64,000 nt of DNA from Centropus unirufus (GCA_013397695.1 VYZI01000035.1:3929179-3993178), one strand, 5' to 3'; positions 1-14,500 are shown, counted from the stretch's first letter. The notes: generated by a model from the letters alone, not told the origin. A program made the numbers and translations.

Positions 1-2100
1 TTATACGCTTTGACAGAAATAGCCAAACATCTTCCAGCCAGTTACAACAGATGGTAGTTCAAAAGACAGAGGACATCTGTTTCTGACTCATCAGACTTCA
101 CAAAAGATTATGAGAATTTGAAATAGAGCTCTCCAAAGATTTTATTCCTCATAAGTGAGAATGGAGTCACCTCCATATGGAAAAAGGTCTACTGCTGATG
201 CAAATTTGCAAAGTAATAAGTGATCAAGAAAGTACTGTAGAGGTAATTTCCAGGTCTTCAGTGAAAAGTTACAGAATATTTCTCCCTTATGTTCTGTAAA
301 TGGAAACTGCAGAACCAGGAAGCCAGTTAGGAACACATTCTTTCATAAATGTTTCATTTTTAGTTAATGAATTTATGAAGTGAACTATTGTAGCTGGAGT
401 TTTAAAACTGCAGTGACTCAATTATAATTATTGTCTCAACTCTTTTTCTTCTCTATTAGAAGCATCATTGACAGCTGAAAAATATCATTTTGTACCATAC
501 CAAAATAACTGTGATTTGTTATGAAAGAAATGAAGAAATTTTCCACAATCAGTGATGGTTTTATCTCTTCCCAGCTGGTCGCCTGCATTTCAAAACTGGT
601 ATACTCTAACTCATTCACTGTAGTTAATGTTCTTCGATGTACATACGCAGGGCTGTGTAAGAAAATGATGTCAAATAACAACAATAGAAAGTTTTTCCTC
701 AAACCCTCTTCACAGATGTTCCAGTTAACTGCAGCAGACTTAGGACATGGTCTTGCACAAGCAGAACAGCTATCAGTTGACCACACTATTTCTAATGTCT
801 TTCAGACTGGATATCACGTTATGTTGACAGTATGTAGATTAACCAAAGACACAATCTCTGGAGTATGTGTGACTGTTTTCTGAAGATATATAACACAGCA
901 GAGATAAAAAAGGGTTTTACTGTCTCTTTTCTTTCAAGCTCATGGGCTTTAGTGGTTTATTTAGGGTCTTCCACAAGCTAAAATCTGTCAAATTAATGTA
1001 TAATTTTTTGACTGCATAAATCTTAATTTGTGCAGCAAATAAATTAGCTTTTATTGATTATGAGCAAACTGAATTGTATTTATAGAATGGCCTGATATTC
1101 ATGTCACAACATGCAAGATCCACAAATTTGCAGGTGGTTGTCACAAACAGAATAAATAGCTTTGTTTTTTCTATATATGTTAATGACATGGCATAACTGA
1201 AATTGTAATAAACCAGAGGCTTTACACCAGCAGCTCAGCTGTCTTTCCTAAGCAAAAGCAATTCCGTGCCAGGATATCCTTCCTGTCCTTTCACAAATGC
1301 TCCAGGTAAGTGTAAGCTCCTGCAAGTCTCATGCCATATATTCTGACCTTGTGAATCTATCTCACGTAGTCTAGGGTATCTCAAGTAGTACTGGATGCCT
1401 AAATGTAGATAAGTGAACTGACCTTCGAGGGTGGAATCCAACTTCAAAACAAGAGATTCAAATGTGAGTGTCTAAACATTATCTTAGTGTTTGATTTCAT
1501 GCTTTAATCAACGTAGTTAGTCAATGCCAGCAGTGCAATGACTTGGCTCATTTAAAAGCAGATGCTTAAGAGCATGACCTGTAATAGACCAGGCTAAAAT
1601 TACTATGAAGTTGGCAAATATGGTGGAAGATCTACAGAAGACCGCTAATGTTTTGAAGATACATTTGAAGCCAAGCAGATAACTTCAGTGCCTGAAACGG
1701 TGCCATAAGCCATATGCCATATGCCTAAATCCGGGCATCAGAATCCACCCTCAGTCTCAGTTGACTATGTCAACTGTTGCAGTAGTTTATAAAACAAGTT
1801 GATCAACAGTTTAGAATTTATTAAGGCAAGAATGTAAAATTATTATTAACCTTTATAAATTGATTAACAAAGGCATCAAAATATAGTATCTGGTTTATAG
1901 TCAAGTTTATCACTGACAATCAGACTTAAAAATAATGAGATTTGTTCTTATTTACTACATGATATGATAAGCATATATGCAAGATAGAGACATACATAGA
2001 TAGAGATATAGAGATATGTATGCCTACAAAGATGTAAATATTGAAGAGATATATTAAGAGAAGTACGGGTCATGGCCAAGAAAAAGAGACACTAGCTTGA
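1..2100. other. unique AT-rich noncoding DNA
   Basis: No repeat or gene is recognised here. Two open frames overlap on opposite strands, 521-883 (+, 120 codons) and 436-786 (-, 116 codons). Neither shows a domain, signal peptide, splice context or low-complexity bias typical of a known family, so I treat both as chance. A short purine-rich ATAG-type stretch lies near 1990-2030. Confidence 0.6.
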
Positions 2101-2104
2101 AAAT

Positions 2105-2530
2105 TTCTGTCTTGAAATTTGGTGAGATTACCAGTGGGGTGCCCAGTATCACTCCTTAGGGGACCACATTTGTGACAGCATGCCAGGCTGAGTAAAACCC
2201 AGGCCACCACCCTCTTTGTGCAGCCTGTGAGGCAATTTTCTATTTGAAGTAACTGCCCCTTCACTCTCCATCTCACAAGAAGATTCCATTTTCTTGCAGA
2301 AAGTGATTGAGTTAGTCTTGCATGATTTGCACTTGGTAAATACAGTCTCATTTTTTCTCATTCACTTGCTTCATTTGTTTAGTAACACTTTCTAGGAAGA
2401 CTTATTCCTCTAATTTCTGACTGACTGAAGTGGGACAGATGGGTCTGTAGTTTTCTGGGTCTCTTTTAAGCCCTTCTTGTCGGTGGGCATGACATCTTTC
2501 ACACTGCTAATCTTCTGCTATGCCAAATTA
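2105..2530 (-). mobile_element. old CR1-type LINE fragment, reverse-transcriptase part of ORF2, antisense
   Basis: Reading the minus strand, I see the decayed order of CR1 ORF2 reverse-transcriptase landmarks. At about 2440-2500 a stretch reads DVMPTDKKG..., which fits the family's 'NVxPIFKKG' block, followed by a decayed 'DPGNYRPVS' region. At about 2320-2345 FTKCKSCKTNSITF fits 'FTKGKSCLTNLIAF'. At about 2140-2168 VVP-stop-GVILG fits the 'GVPQGSVLG' block. Stops and frameshifts break the frame, and the interval between the second and third blocks is much shorter than in an intact element, so an internal deletion including the catalytic YxDD region is likely. The element is dead and belongs to an old layer. 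The subfamily cannot be named by eye, and both boundaries are approximate to some tens of bases. Confidence 0.72.
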
Positions 2531-2679
2531 CTCGCTAATTTTAATAGAGCCTAAAGGTAGGTGCCTTAATCTTGCACTTAACCTTAACATGGAAATCTGT
2601 CTTTTTAAAGCAGAATTTAAATCAAAGCCCAGATGCTAGCCAAGTTTACCTCACAGTGAAGCTCTTAACTCTCATCTTT

Positions 2680-2731
2680 AAAAAAAAAACAAAAAAAACA
2701 AGCAAACAAATAAATAAATAAACAAACAAAT
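2680..2731. repeat. A-rich simple repeat, (AAAC/AAAT)n
   Basis: A run of A broken by single C residues passes into AAAT and AAAC tetramers. It lies 150 bp to the right of the antisense CR1 relic but is not its tail, because CR1 elements end in short octamer repeats rather than poly-A. It is most simply a slippage-grown simple repeat. Confidence 0.85.
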
Positions 2732-3029
2732 ATCTGTCTTTTTGGAATAACTTCCCTTAAAATGCAAGATAATAGAGGCCAAAATGACTGTGGACTCCTC
2801 ATTTTGTTTCCACTGTGATGACCAGGACAATTGACAAAGAAATGTTCACTGTTCTTTTTACTTTTGTCAAAACTATCTGAAAGAGCTGTACAGTTGCACC
2901 TATATTTCTCACCATCTAGAATAAGTGGAAGCTATTTGGGTACTTGGATCTCACAGCAGTATTTAAGGAGAAAGTGCAGAGGAATTTTGGCGGTGGTTGC
3001 TCAACCCCAGGAAGATGAAAGATGTCTGT

Positions 3030-3049
3030 GGGTATGGGATACCATACCC
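3030..3049. repeat. perfect inverted repeat (8-bp arms, 4-nt loop)
   Basis: The arms GGGTATGG and CCATACCC pair perfectly around the loop GATA. A third related word, TAGTATGGTA, follows immediately, so the same motif appears three times in about 30 bases. No gene or terminator context is visible and no function is assigned. Confidence 0.8.
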
Positions 3050-3110
3050 ATAGTATGGTAATTTATACTGAATATGTGTGGAAATGAAAATATTTATTAT
3101 GGGCAGATTC

Positions 3111-3128
3111 ACATACATACATACATAC
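3111..3128. repeat. short (CATA)n microsatellite
   Basis: About four and a half uninterrupted CATA units. It is short and probably only weakly polymorphic. Confidence 0.85.
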
Positions 3129-5407
3129 AACTACTTGTAAAATTGACCTGAAGATTTGATTTGGTTTGGTTTTCTGGCTAGGTTTGTGATTGCTTGTTGT
3201 TCAGCAGTAAAAGCACCCCATCACAGAAATTTTAAAAGAACATTCCTGGAGTGCATGTACTTCAAGAAAGAAAATAATTGCAAGGGAAAGATATCCCTGC
3301 TGTGGGTTGCTGCACACTATTTATGCGTTAGAGAACTATACACCTACTAGAGTATCATTTTGGGGTTTGGGTATTGACTGATATGTTAATTGTTACAAAA
3401 CGGATTAAATAACATTTCCTTCTCTGCTCTTTTGAAGGAAGATAGAGCATGCAGTTGTGAGCTTTGAATAACTTTACTGCTTCTCCCTCTCTAGTAGTAA
3501 AACTATCTACTATAATGGACTATTATATAAAATCTTTCTAGATAAGTGTTTCTATGAAAATTCAACAATAGAAAATTGCTATGGATTGCAGTTTCCCTTG
3601 GGAAGAAAAAATGATAGGAAACTTCTCTGAATCTTGTCAGCACAATAAACCACAGCATTTCATATCTACAAGTAATGGGGAGAAATTATTGCTAAAAGCA
3701 TCCCAGCATTGGATGCGTAGAAAATTGAGAGAATCAATCAGAAATATTTCTGCCTTGATGTTCCAAAACAAATGAAGCAATAATTGTCCTACTTTCAAAT
3801 GATTTCACAATAATAAATGCATCTTTACTGTACTCACACAAGAAAATTAATGATTCAGTGTAAACGGAGACAGTGGCACAGAGTACACAGCTTAGCCGAA
3901 TAAAGTGTTCAAAGGACTTCATACTAACTGGGCAGTATTTTACAGTAAGATTTGAAGAAAAAAGCGATCTATGCCAAACGATGCCAAAAACTGAAAAACA
4001 AATAAAATTTAGGCTAATGGAACCTGTTCTCCCATTCCTATTGAAAGAACAAAATGTTATTCCATTCTGAGATTTCTGCTATGTCCTCAGCCGATCCCAG
4101 TGTGGATCAGAGTCCTGTTTATCATTCTAATAGATTCTTAGGTCATATTTTTATGGTTATATTCATAATTATGTTTATAGGTAAAAAACAAGCACTTCTC
4201 TAAAATATATAGTATGTATATATATTCAGTTTTCTTTCTTCATTGGTCTGTTCCACAAAGTTACATCCAAATACATTATATATGGTGCTTTAACATATGA
4301 TATTTCTTCGTTCTCTTGATTGCCCCTAAAACTAGTTTTGTTCTCCTCCAGATCTGCAATTTATAAAATTATTGCTGACTTTGTTACAACATGGGCTCTA
4401 AAATGCCATGCTGGGCTGCATCCTCTGTCTGCCCTCTTCTGCCTGCACTGCCCTGCCAGAATTTCTTTACAGTGCATCATTACATTAGAGTCACCAATAT
4501 CTGTTTTGCCTAGAGAAATTGATTGCTATGGCTGCCTATATAAAACTATAATTGTAGCACACAAAGATAAAAAAAATTTAAAAATGTAGCAACAAACACC
4601 TGATGAAGTAGAGAAATTTCTGTCGCAGACAGGCCACGCAAAATTGCAGGCATGACAAGAAGAGTTCAGACAGAGAAAGCACAAGTCCTGAGACCTTACA
4701 AACTCAGTACAAAGCTTATGGCCAATGGCTGTATTGTACCACATGGCTACAGTATGTATTACAGAGACAGAATATTTGCAATATAATTCATCCAATTGAG
4801 GGAATAGAGAGAGGTGTCAATGTACTTGATCTTAGATTGTCACTCTGTGAGTGCATACTGAAAACATAATGTAATTAAACAATTATAAAAATATGTAATG
4901 GATGCATGATAGAAAATAATAAACAATAACAAAATGCAGGGAATTCATCACATATCTATAAAATGAAGCCATGTCAAGGGTTCTTCAAATGTGAGTTACT
5001 GAGCAGTGTGCACATAAGTGTATGTGATGTAATCTCTGCTACTAGAATAGTCCTAAAACAGAATCTAAATCTACCACTGAGTCAAGCTTTGTGGCTAGGC
5101 AAAGCTGGTGAAGTCTGGTCTCTGCAGGAGATGGGACATAGACTCTGAAGCTGCCAGATATGTGCAGTGGGTGAGCATCTCTGCTCCCAATGAGGTGACT
5201 GACCATGTTCTTTGTTAGTGGAACAGGACATTGTTATACTACACCATCAAATATTTTGCAGGTTTATGCAGTTCATGCACAGATGGGAACATGAAAGAAC
5301 TTCTGAAAATATTGATCAATCTATGGGAAAAAAGATTTTGAGAAATTAGTGAAACCGCATTACAAGTCTGGGGAAGAACTGAAATATTCTGAATTTCAGG
5401 TATTGTC

Positions 5408-5503
5408 AGAATCACAGTCATTAAAAGTTGGAAGGAACTTCTGGAGATATTCTAGTCCAATCCTCCTGCTCTGGCAGGACCACCTAAAGCCAGTTTCCCA
5501 CAA
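5408..5503 (-). mobile_element. CR1 LINE 3'-end fragment, antisense
   Basis: On the plus strand the run AGAATCACAGTCATTAAAAG, followed by GTTGGAAGGAACTTCTGGAG and then TCTAGTCCAATCCTCCTGCT, is the reverse complement of a CR1 3' untranslated end. The family order is octamer tail, 'ggttggaagggacc', 'atctagtccaacc', then 'ggcaggaccacct'. The 3' terminus is at the left, so the element is antisense. Only about 95 bp are clear, which is the usual outcome of strong 5' truncation in CR1. Weak similarity may continue to about 5545. Confidence 0.8.
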
Positions 5504-8500
5504 CTATGCTGACTTCTAACCACAATAGATATAAGAAGTGTCCAGGATAAATAAGAACTATATTAAGGAATATATGAAGGTCTTCTACTATGAGTTTCCA
5601 GCTTGGTAAATAAGAGGAGAACAGGAAATTTTTTTCTACAATATCATCTTTGATGTCAGTAATTTGAAAAACTGTATAAAGTATAAGTCCAAAGTATATT
5701 GGAACAGAAGCTCTTGTGATTCTGGAGTAAGAAATAGAACTAATAAGGACTGATATCTTCCCAAATCAAACTTTATTGCCATTTTTTTGTGTGTGTGTGA
5801 ATTAAAGACATTTTAGGAGTAAAATGAAGGTTGAAGGGGCTGAAGTGTTCCTGACTGTGAAGAAATAGGCAATTTTATGAAAACAACATTAAAGGGGTGA
5901 CAGCACTTTCTTCTCCCTACAAAAGACCAATATAATGCCTAAATAAAAGCTGGATGACTCATCACACAGCCTGGAGGCATTTCTATAGTAACTTCAAAAC
6001 CAAAATGAGAGTTTAGTCACTATATCTTCCTGGAGGAGGCAGAGACATGAACATACAGGGTAGCGAAGAAAATGCACACATTACCAACAATACCCAACAT
6101 GTCAGGGAATTCAACAATACCTCTTTTTCTGTAGAAATGCTTGGCTGAACTTGCTGTCTGAAAAAAAAAAGGAACCATCTTTGGCACCTGCATTTCACTT
6201 ATAATGATAGTTTAACTCACAGGAGAGATTTTGACAACAGAAATTTTCCTTTATAAAGAGAAATGGGACTTTGAGAAATGAGTCCAACTTATGTTGAGTT
6301 TGTGACAAAATATCTTCAAATCCACATTCAGTGAAAATAGTAAATTATTATAAACAAAGACATTGTCAAGCTTTCACCCCATACATCATTGAAGATATGC
6401 TGGAAACTTGCTCCAGACATGTTTGATTATTTATTTCATGCTTTTTTTTCCAACAATGCAGAATATGGTTTGTTGATTAGGTAGTAGCACAACATTTCTT
6501 GGAAAATCTGTATTAAAAATGAAGGATGCATTTCAATAGAAAGATCATTTTAGCAGAGAAATCAGATGTCCAGGACAGATGTCCTTGTTTGCCAATGGAC
6601 CAGAGTCTGATCTAGTAGAATACAGAGGCATCAGGATTTACAACAGAGGTGAAGAATATTCTTCGGAACAATGAAAGAAAAGTTCTTTCAGTCTGTGCTG
6701 CATCACCTCAAGTATAACAAATATCAAGACAAAACAGAGACCATACCAAACCTATGGGTTCTATCAAGCTAATTAGCAGTGTCAAGATAAATAAGCAGTC
6801 TACAGAAGAGATTCATACACCTAAAAAAGTATTATACATATTCATGCAAATACACCCCAAAAAATTCTTATACAAATTCATGGTTTCCTTCTGCACAGGA
6901 GAGAACTGATGTGGAATCAGGTAGTAAAGGAATCAGGTATTCAACATGAGCTGGCACCACAAGCTACCAAAAGAACAAGAATGGCAGTCACTTGCCTTCA
7001 TCTCCTGATGTATAAAAGAGACATTTGAGTCCCATGGGATTTCTAAAGATGTTTTTATTCTTTAAGGCTAAAAATTTTATTTCAGAGACATTTAATTCAC
7101 TGGCATAATAGCACAAATATTGGTTGGAAACGCCATCTGAGTACCAGTTTGGATCGAATTGTCTTTCAAATCCATATACTTTTAGTCATCTATCTGACAG
7201 CACATGTAGCAAAATAGATTTTAATAACAGTAGTTTCAGAAAACAAGTCTTTAAGAAATGCTTAGTGATCACAAGATGGATAACACTATAAAGACAATGA
7301 CTAGTCATAAGTGAAGGAATCTTACCAGGAGAAGACAAATGGCTTGGGTAGGTGTTTTGAGGCTACTTCTACCTGAATACTTGGTAGGCCAGGAACAAAT
7401 AAACAGGGTGCACATGTACTTATCCAGTCAGTTCTGCTTGAGGAGAAAGCAAATATTGCAGTTTAAAAAGAAATAGAATATGGATTCCTCATTTTACCAA
7501 AAGAGAAGGAAAAATTGCATCAGACTTAAATTCTCTACAGAAAACAAAAGGTAAGAAGTTTTTTTTTCTAGCATTTGATGTAATTTAGGAAATGCCCAGT
7601 ACTACCAACTCTGGAAAATAAACTGAGCATGATAGATTCGACAATCACATGCAACCTTCTGACAGTACAGCAGAAATGGACAAACAAGGATTTTGACTGC
7701 TATATAGTGAGGGCATCAGAAATCATACATACAAAGTATGTATGGGATGGATGGAGGCCATGGCTAAGATTAAGTAACATTAAAAACAAAGGTTAGGGTG
7801 GAAACTGCTTGTACTTGTTTTCAGAGGGCTAACGGAGGAAGAAGCATGATAAATGCTTCACTTATCAGCATTCAGCATTATTCAGCTTTATCTGAAGATC
7901 ATTGGTGTATCACGAGCTCAGTCTTCATTGCTGCTGTTTCCACAGGTATGTTAGAATGAACTTCTCCCTTCCAAAATATAAAAGTGACAGAATTGTGTTC
8001 TGATACTTGTGGTTTTTCTTACGTGATGTAACAAGTGCCAAGAAAGACACTGACAATGTTATTACTCTTTCAGAAAGAGAACAGGATTATCAAAAGCAAT
8101 TCCACATGCATGCAGATTGAATCTTACCCCACATAATTTTAGCAGATAATTGTGTTTTAAATGGAATGAAGATCATATAAGACTGTTTGCAGTACAACAA
8201 AAGGAACTACTCTTTTCTGCAAAGATTAGTATTTGATTGAGGTCAGGTTCAGGTAAATAAAGAACAGTAGCATCAGAATTCCTCAAATCTGTGGAAAAAA
8301 AAAATATGGATCTGCCAGAGAAAAATAAGATCAGTTTAAACTTGCTCCTTGTATAAAAGGAAGAACAAAAAGAAAATTTAATTAATTTTATTGTCAGAAT
8401 TGCCAAACATAAAAAATATTGGTTCAACAATAATACTGAAGATGAAACAGGCCTGAAAAAAAGTAATATCCTGTTTTTTATAAGCATGAGACCACAGCAA

Positions 8501-11500
8501 AAACTAATGATGGCTTATTCAGAAATTAGAAGAAAAGGTGTTAAAGATGTTGTAAAATCATATTTAACTGTAAAGCAGGTACGCCTATCCATCATCAGAC
8601 TATAGCTGAGAACATATTGATCTTCATTTACTGGCTATTTACAGAACAGTCATTTACTAAAACTAAACATGACATTTGAAAGCATTCTCCTTTAAAATGT
8701 GAAGTCTGGAATTATTTGTAAAACAACACTGAAGCTCTTTTAATATTTTTTCTTCCAAATGATGTTGGTGGGGAGGGGTGAGGCAGATCCACACTAAAAT
8801 AATATTCCTAGTAACTGGGACCTTTCCAAGATGTACATTGACATTCTGAATACAGCAGGAAAGCAGCATCTGGCCACTGCTTTGGAACATTTGTGAAGGA
8901 ATCAAGGCATTTGGAATGAATTTTAAAGTCTAGGGATGCCTATAGTGGAAATGTCTGCATTCAGCCTTATCCCCTTTGAAGTTGTTTTTAGGAAAAAGAA
9001 ACAGTCCCTTCTAGGATGTGTCATCTGACCAACCATAGGATGTAATGTCACGTACTAGGTGTATGGTTCGTTCTACTTCTATATCATCTATAAAGGGATT
9101 TTGGTGCCCTGAGCTTAGATAAAGGTGTCTACACAGAAATTTCCTGTGGTTTGTTCAGATGAGACCCTTAGTTTCTCTAGTTGTAGTCAAACCTCACGAC
9201 CACCTACCTCCTTTTGAGGCCTCGGGAGCCACCAAAGATAAAGGTAGGGATGTGTAAATAATTTTTTTAAAAGTCAGCATTTTCATGGGAAATTTCTCTG
9301 CAACAGAAGCACTGGGTTGTGGCTGAACACGAAATTGCTGGCTGCCAGAACACACAGGAAGACAGAAGACTGCCTTCATTTGTAGGCAGTGCCAATCTTT
9401 TCTAAGGTGACAACAAAGCCAGGCACAGACTTTGCTGACTCTTTTGTGGGAAGTGACAGTATGGAAAGTGTACATTTCAATTGCAGGTAAAACTGTATTG
9501 GTTTCCTACAGAAAATGTGTAAGGTGGTACCCTGCCTCCCTTAGAGTTCTGAGATCTAGAGAGATCATAAATCAAAGCACACGCAGAGAGCATGGGTGCT
9601 TCAGCTTCCTGAATAAGACCAGTTCAGCATATGTTGAATGATCTGGAAACAGCTAGAAAAGTGTCAAACATCAGCATTATAAGGATCACTGTGTCCTTCT
9701 GGTCTGGTTTGTGGTTGCACCTTTGGAGACATAAGCTCCTAATGAAGTCTTCTGAGCATACAGTCTTGACTGACATAACTGACCTAGCATGGATGAGTAT
9801 TTGGGGAAAGAAGTTACTTCTATGACTGCAAGAATAGTTACAATTTCTTGGAAGTGAGGGTAGCAAGTGGTCCCTCCCAGAGATGGAAAGATGGTGCATT
9901 TGCATTGGGACTGATAATAACATTAAAAGAAATTCCTACAACAGCTTTGGAGGAGACAGAGCAAGAGGGCAAAGAGGACTCCGCAGCCCACTGTGACAGA
10001 AATGGTGATGGCAATTCAAGGGAAATATTGAAAACACTTCACACGAAAAGTAACTATTCAACTCACATTTTGGGGAAAAACCCTGGCTACCAGTAAAAGA
10101 TGTTATCGTAAGCACAAGAACACAGTGCAGGATTTAAATATCTTGATCTTCACAGGCAGAACTAAAAACAAAACCTCTGAAAATACTGGGCATATCTCAC
10201 AGTCTGGGTTGACTGTACACGGGGATAATCATTGCAAACAGAATTTTTAAAAGATTATGTCTTTTATGATGACAAGTTTATGTCAAATTGGTGGCACATT
10301 ATAAGTCCAAATGCACTACCTCTGATAACAGACATTTGAAAATGCTAAGGGATATTGGACTCTAGGTTTCTAAGTGTTTCAAGAGAGGGTGCAAATAAAG
10401 GAAAGACCCTCCTGTCGATTTGCTGTTCCACTGGAAGAGATACAGACCTTGGGCAAAGGGAAGCTTCAAGAAATGGGATTCTGGAAGAAATTTAAACAAT
10501 ACACATCTGTTCTAGTACTGCAGCTCTTGAAGACTACAGGAAGACTGATCCATAAAAAGTATATATGAGTGTGTGTACTCTGTTGCAGAAAAAGGAAAGA
10601 GGAAAACATGTCAGCAACACATGCTCTAGCAGATGGATATAATTGGATATATAGCAGTGATATAATTGGAAAGAAAAGCTCAGTGGTATGGCAAAAGATT
10701 CAGTTTTATTGCTTGTGTATAAAGATCTTTATTACATGAGACTAGAAGTTTTGACTGTCATAATTTTCACAGTCTGCTTGCGAGAGGGAGATAAGGTTTT
10801 GAAGGACACTGCCGCTGCCAGAGTCTCAACCATGATTTAAGGCAGCCAAAAAGAATCAGTATCTTACATTACCTAATAGAATACAAGGAAATAAACGCAA
10901 AATCCCCTAACCACACAGCAATTACGCTTGAGTGGCATGGATGCCGAGTTCACTTCAGATATGTGACAACATGCAGGAGTCTTGATGAGCTTTTGCCTCC
11001 TCTCCAAATATTTTGAACTGAGCTTTTAAAAATTAATAACTTTGTTACAGGTATAATAGGTGCTAATAAACATGCATTGTCCCTTCGTGATGCAGAAAAA
11101 TTAACCTTTACAAAGACTTTTCTGTCTTTGAGAATTTAATTCCAATGTATGCTGACTTTCTGATACCTGAATAATAGAAATTATAGTTAATCTGAAGATG
11201 AATGTTTGACCGTGTTAATTGCATTAGACATGAAAATTCATCATATACTACAGCAAAAGCTCAAATATTTGTATGACAAACCAGATAGCTCTTGAGGAGT
11301 TATTAGTAAACTGTTGTGAGCATTGAAAAGTGGCACACAATCAAGTGTGATAGATAGAATTTTTATTACTTCATAAGAATAAACTAGTTTTTGGTTTAAT
11401 GACATTTCAATCAACAGAAATGAAAAATGGACACATACATGCCAGTCATTGAACCTATTTCAGCAACATTAAGAACCTAATAGAAAAGAATACACAGACA

Positions 11501-14500
11501 AAAATATTCCATCCTACTTTCTACAAGCTATGCAACTACCTCCTATGAAAAAAGCAATACCGAACTAAGTCAGAAAAGTATACTTTTATTTCATAAAAAA
11601 ATCCACTTATAAGGACAATGGGATATTCAGCTTAATTATGAAGCTACAGATGACCATCAGATGAGAGTAGAAAACATGTTTGGCTTTACTTCTGTTTTCA
11701 GATAAATGAAGATCTTCATTTAGACACCTGCTTCTCATCTGCAGATATATCTCCTATGCCAGCAAAAAATTTACACAACATAATTACAACGTGCAAAGAA
11801 AAGAAAAGAACTTTGAGAAATGGCTGGCATCTCTTACTGAGCTAGTGACAGACTGCATTGCCAATCTATCATCTCCAGTAACAGCCATTTCAGAAGGACA
11901 ATATAAAGCCTTGATTAGCCAAATAATTCAACAGTCCAGTAGAGCTACCTCTTGATTTCACAACCTATAGCAGAAAATGAAGAATGAAAAGCAAGGCCCA
12001 TGCCTGTAACAATATGAGACATAGCCATAAATTTTTCCCAAGGGCATTACCAGGAGAAGACATGGTCTTACTAATGCTCTGATATTGCAGGGTGTCCAAA
12101 ACAACCCTTCCTATACCCATCCTGAAGTGCGGAGTTATGAAAATCCCAACCATATATGGCCAATGCCGAGAACACACAAGCAGAGCAAAATCAGATTTGA
12201 GACACGTTCTTTGCTTGATAATGGTTAGGAATTGACCTGACAAAACCAAATAAAAATAGGTTTAGATTTTCCGCAGTTTTAAGGTTTCCCTTGAGGAATT
12301 AAGATGACTATGAAATATGAGCATCTATTTTCAGAAATCAAGTCAACATCTTGGAACTCATCCAAGAGCAAAAAGCTTCACCTGTTATGTAATGAAAGAT
12401 ACAGGACACACTGAAAGTAGAAGCATTTTTATGATGTATCACAGCAGAAACAAATCAAAGTGACAACCTGATTGGAGTTGCAAAGATATAAGGAAAGGGA
12501 AAGATTGCACTGAACATATTGAAAATATCAAAAAAACCCCACTAACTCGTATATAAGGTATTTAACTTTATTACATGGGTATAAAGTTCTGGAAGAGTTC
12601 AGATCACTGACTAGCTCTTTTACTATAAAATCATGGATATCATTTTCTCTTTCCCTATTAAAAAAAAAATAGCTTTCTTTAGTGAATCACTTCACTGGCA
12701 ACAAGAGAACATGTGCTAGAGAAGATGATAACAATGTTAGAAAAGCCTTTTATGATTGATCTGGCTTTAAGAACTGAGGGCAAGAGCTTGGTGAATGTAT
12801 GCAAATTGTACATTAAAATAATCACCATTCCAAGGACTGATGACATGAGTTGTAGCTTCCAGATCACGTACAGGAGATCAAGAACAGAATTTTCCCTAAA
12901 AGTTTTAAATAGAGAAAATGCATGCATCACAAAGTCAGAAATAAAAAAAATTGCAGTTAAAAGTGGAAGAAATATTTCACGATATTCAGGCACTGCATCA
13001 GGTGTAAAGGGCAAAAGATTCTAAAACAGAGTGCAAATCTGTAAAACAATTTCCTTACGGGTAATTAATCTTAGCTTTAGCCAAGAAAACAAAATCAGTT
13101 TCAGAAATTTTGGTAATCAGATATCCCAAATGTAATAAGCTTTTAAGTAACAGTGATGCCTGAGAAAATTACTTTTTGCTTTTGTATTAAACTGTTCAGC
13201 TAACATTTCTGTCTATTCTGTCATGACAGAGACCAAGGGGCAGAACTTAGCAATGCAAAAAAAAAAGTTCTGATATGCGTACATTAATAGGGCTGAAGAA
13301 ATGGAAATACCTTTATGTGTAACTCATTGTTGGTTAAACCAATGAGGGATCAGGTGTCTGCTGAGACTTGTGCAACCTTTTTTAAAGCTTTGATCTAAAA
13401 CACATGATCGTCTTTCCTTGGAGCATACAAAGTGCAAAAAGCAACAAGAAGTTTTACAGTATTCTGAAAAATGCCAAAGGCAGGCACTCACTTTTATTAA
13501 TATATCATTTGAATTGTTCACAGTGAGATACAAAATTTCTCTAGCAAAATCCTTAGGGAGAAAATGACTTACATGGAGTTTTCAAACAAGTTCTCTTTAA
13601 GCAGCTTTTCAAACAGAAAACTGCAGAAATAAATCAAAATAGAACCATGTAAATCATCATCCTGTTCAGGAAGAGATTACTGAAGCTCCAAGCAAAGAGG
13701 TTCCTAAAGGTTCAGAGTTCAGTGCACACTGCTTTGACCACAGAGCCAGGACTTAGCATGTCACTCTGAAGCATCATATATCTTATAAAATTCCAAATGA
13801 TGGAAAATGAAATATTGGGAACGATTTACCTCTTTATTCATCTGGTAATATAAAAATCCCTCAACCAGCCCTCAAATCACTTTATAAATGCAGTAATGCA
13901 GAGAGAAATTGATAAAGCCAGCTACACCTGACAGAAATTGTGGTTTTCCTTTAGAAAACATAATTTCAAAATATTTCTCTATTTTTTTTCTATAGGGCAA
14001 ACTCGAAAATCCTGCATTATACAAAGTTATATTTTTAGCAAATAAACAACTGTGAGATTTTCTTCTTTAAAGGACCTTGATGCTGTAAATGCATGTTCTA
14101 ACCCTGTGGGTTGTGGTTTCAATTTCCTTGTAATGACAAAGATGGTAGTCATTACATTTTCAAATGATTAGACATTACATTTCTTGGTTTTGCTTTATAC
14201 ATAACAATTAGAACTTCATGCTCAATAGTTTACCTCAGTTTAACCACTTTTCATAGTAACCATTCCAAATAATATATGCTGTTGGAACAGGAAAGAAATA
14301 TACGGCAGAATTGTTCTGGTTTATACTATTAATTCTTTTCAGTGAAATCTGGAAACCGAAGGAAGCTCAGTTTCCTTTCCCCAATATTTCCTGCTTTGTG
14401 ATATTTTTGTTGAATTTTGCATTTGCCAGGATTCTTGCAACACAGACATTTATATTCCATTTGTGAGCAGTTTTGGTTAACAAAACAAGAGGGCAATTAA

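Larger units (their letters stand above)
2732..5407. other. unique noncoding DNA
   Basis: No gene or dispersed repeat is recognised. The stretch holds a perfect 8-bp-stem hairpin at 3030-3049 and a short CATA microsatellite at 3111-3128, listed separately. Open frames here are all under 90 codons and carry no recognisable domains. Confidence 0.55.

Noticed and set aside
436..883. Two overlapping open frames of 116 and 120 codons on opposite strands
   Set aside because: No recognisable domain, no splice or promoter context, and mutual overlap is typical of chance frames. Neither peptide resembles a family I know.
12679..13024. Overlapping 111-codon minus and 103-codon plus frames
   Set aside because: The minus peptide is hydrophobic and might suggest membrane segments, but nothing else supports a gene, and the equal antisense frame points to composition.
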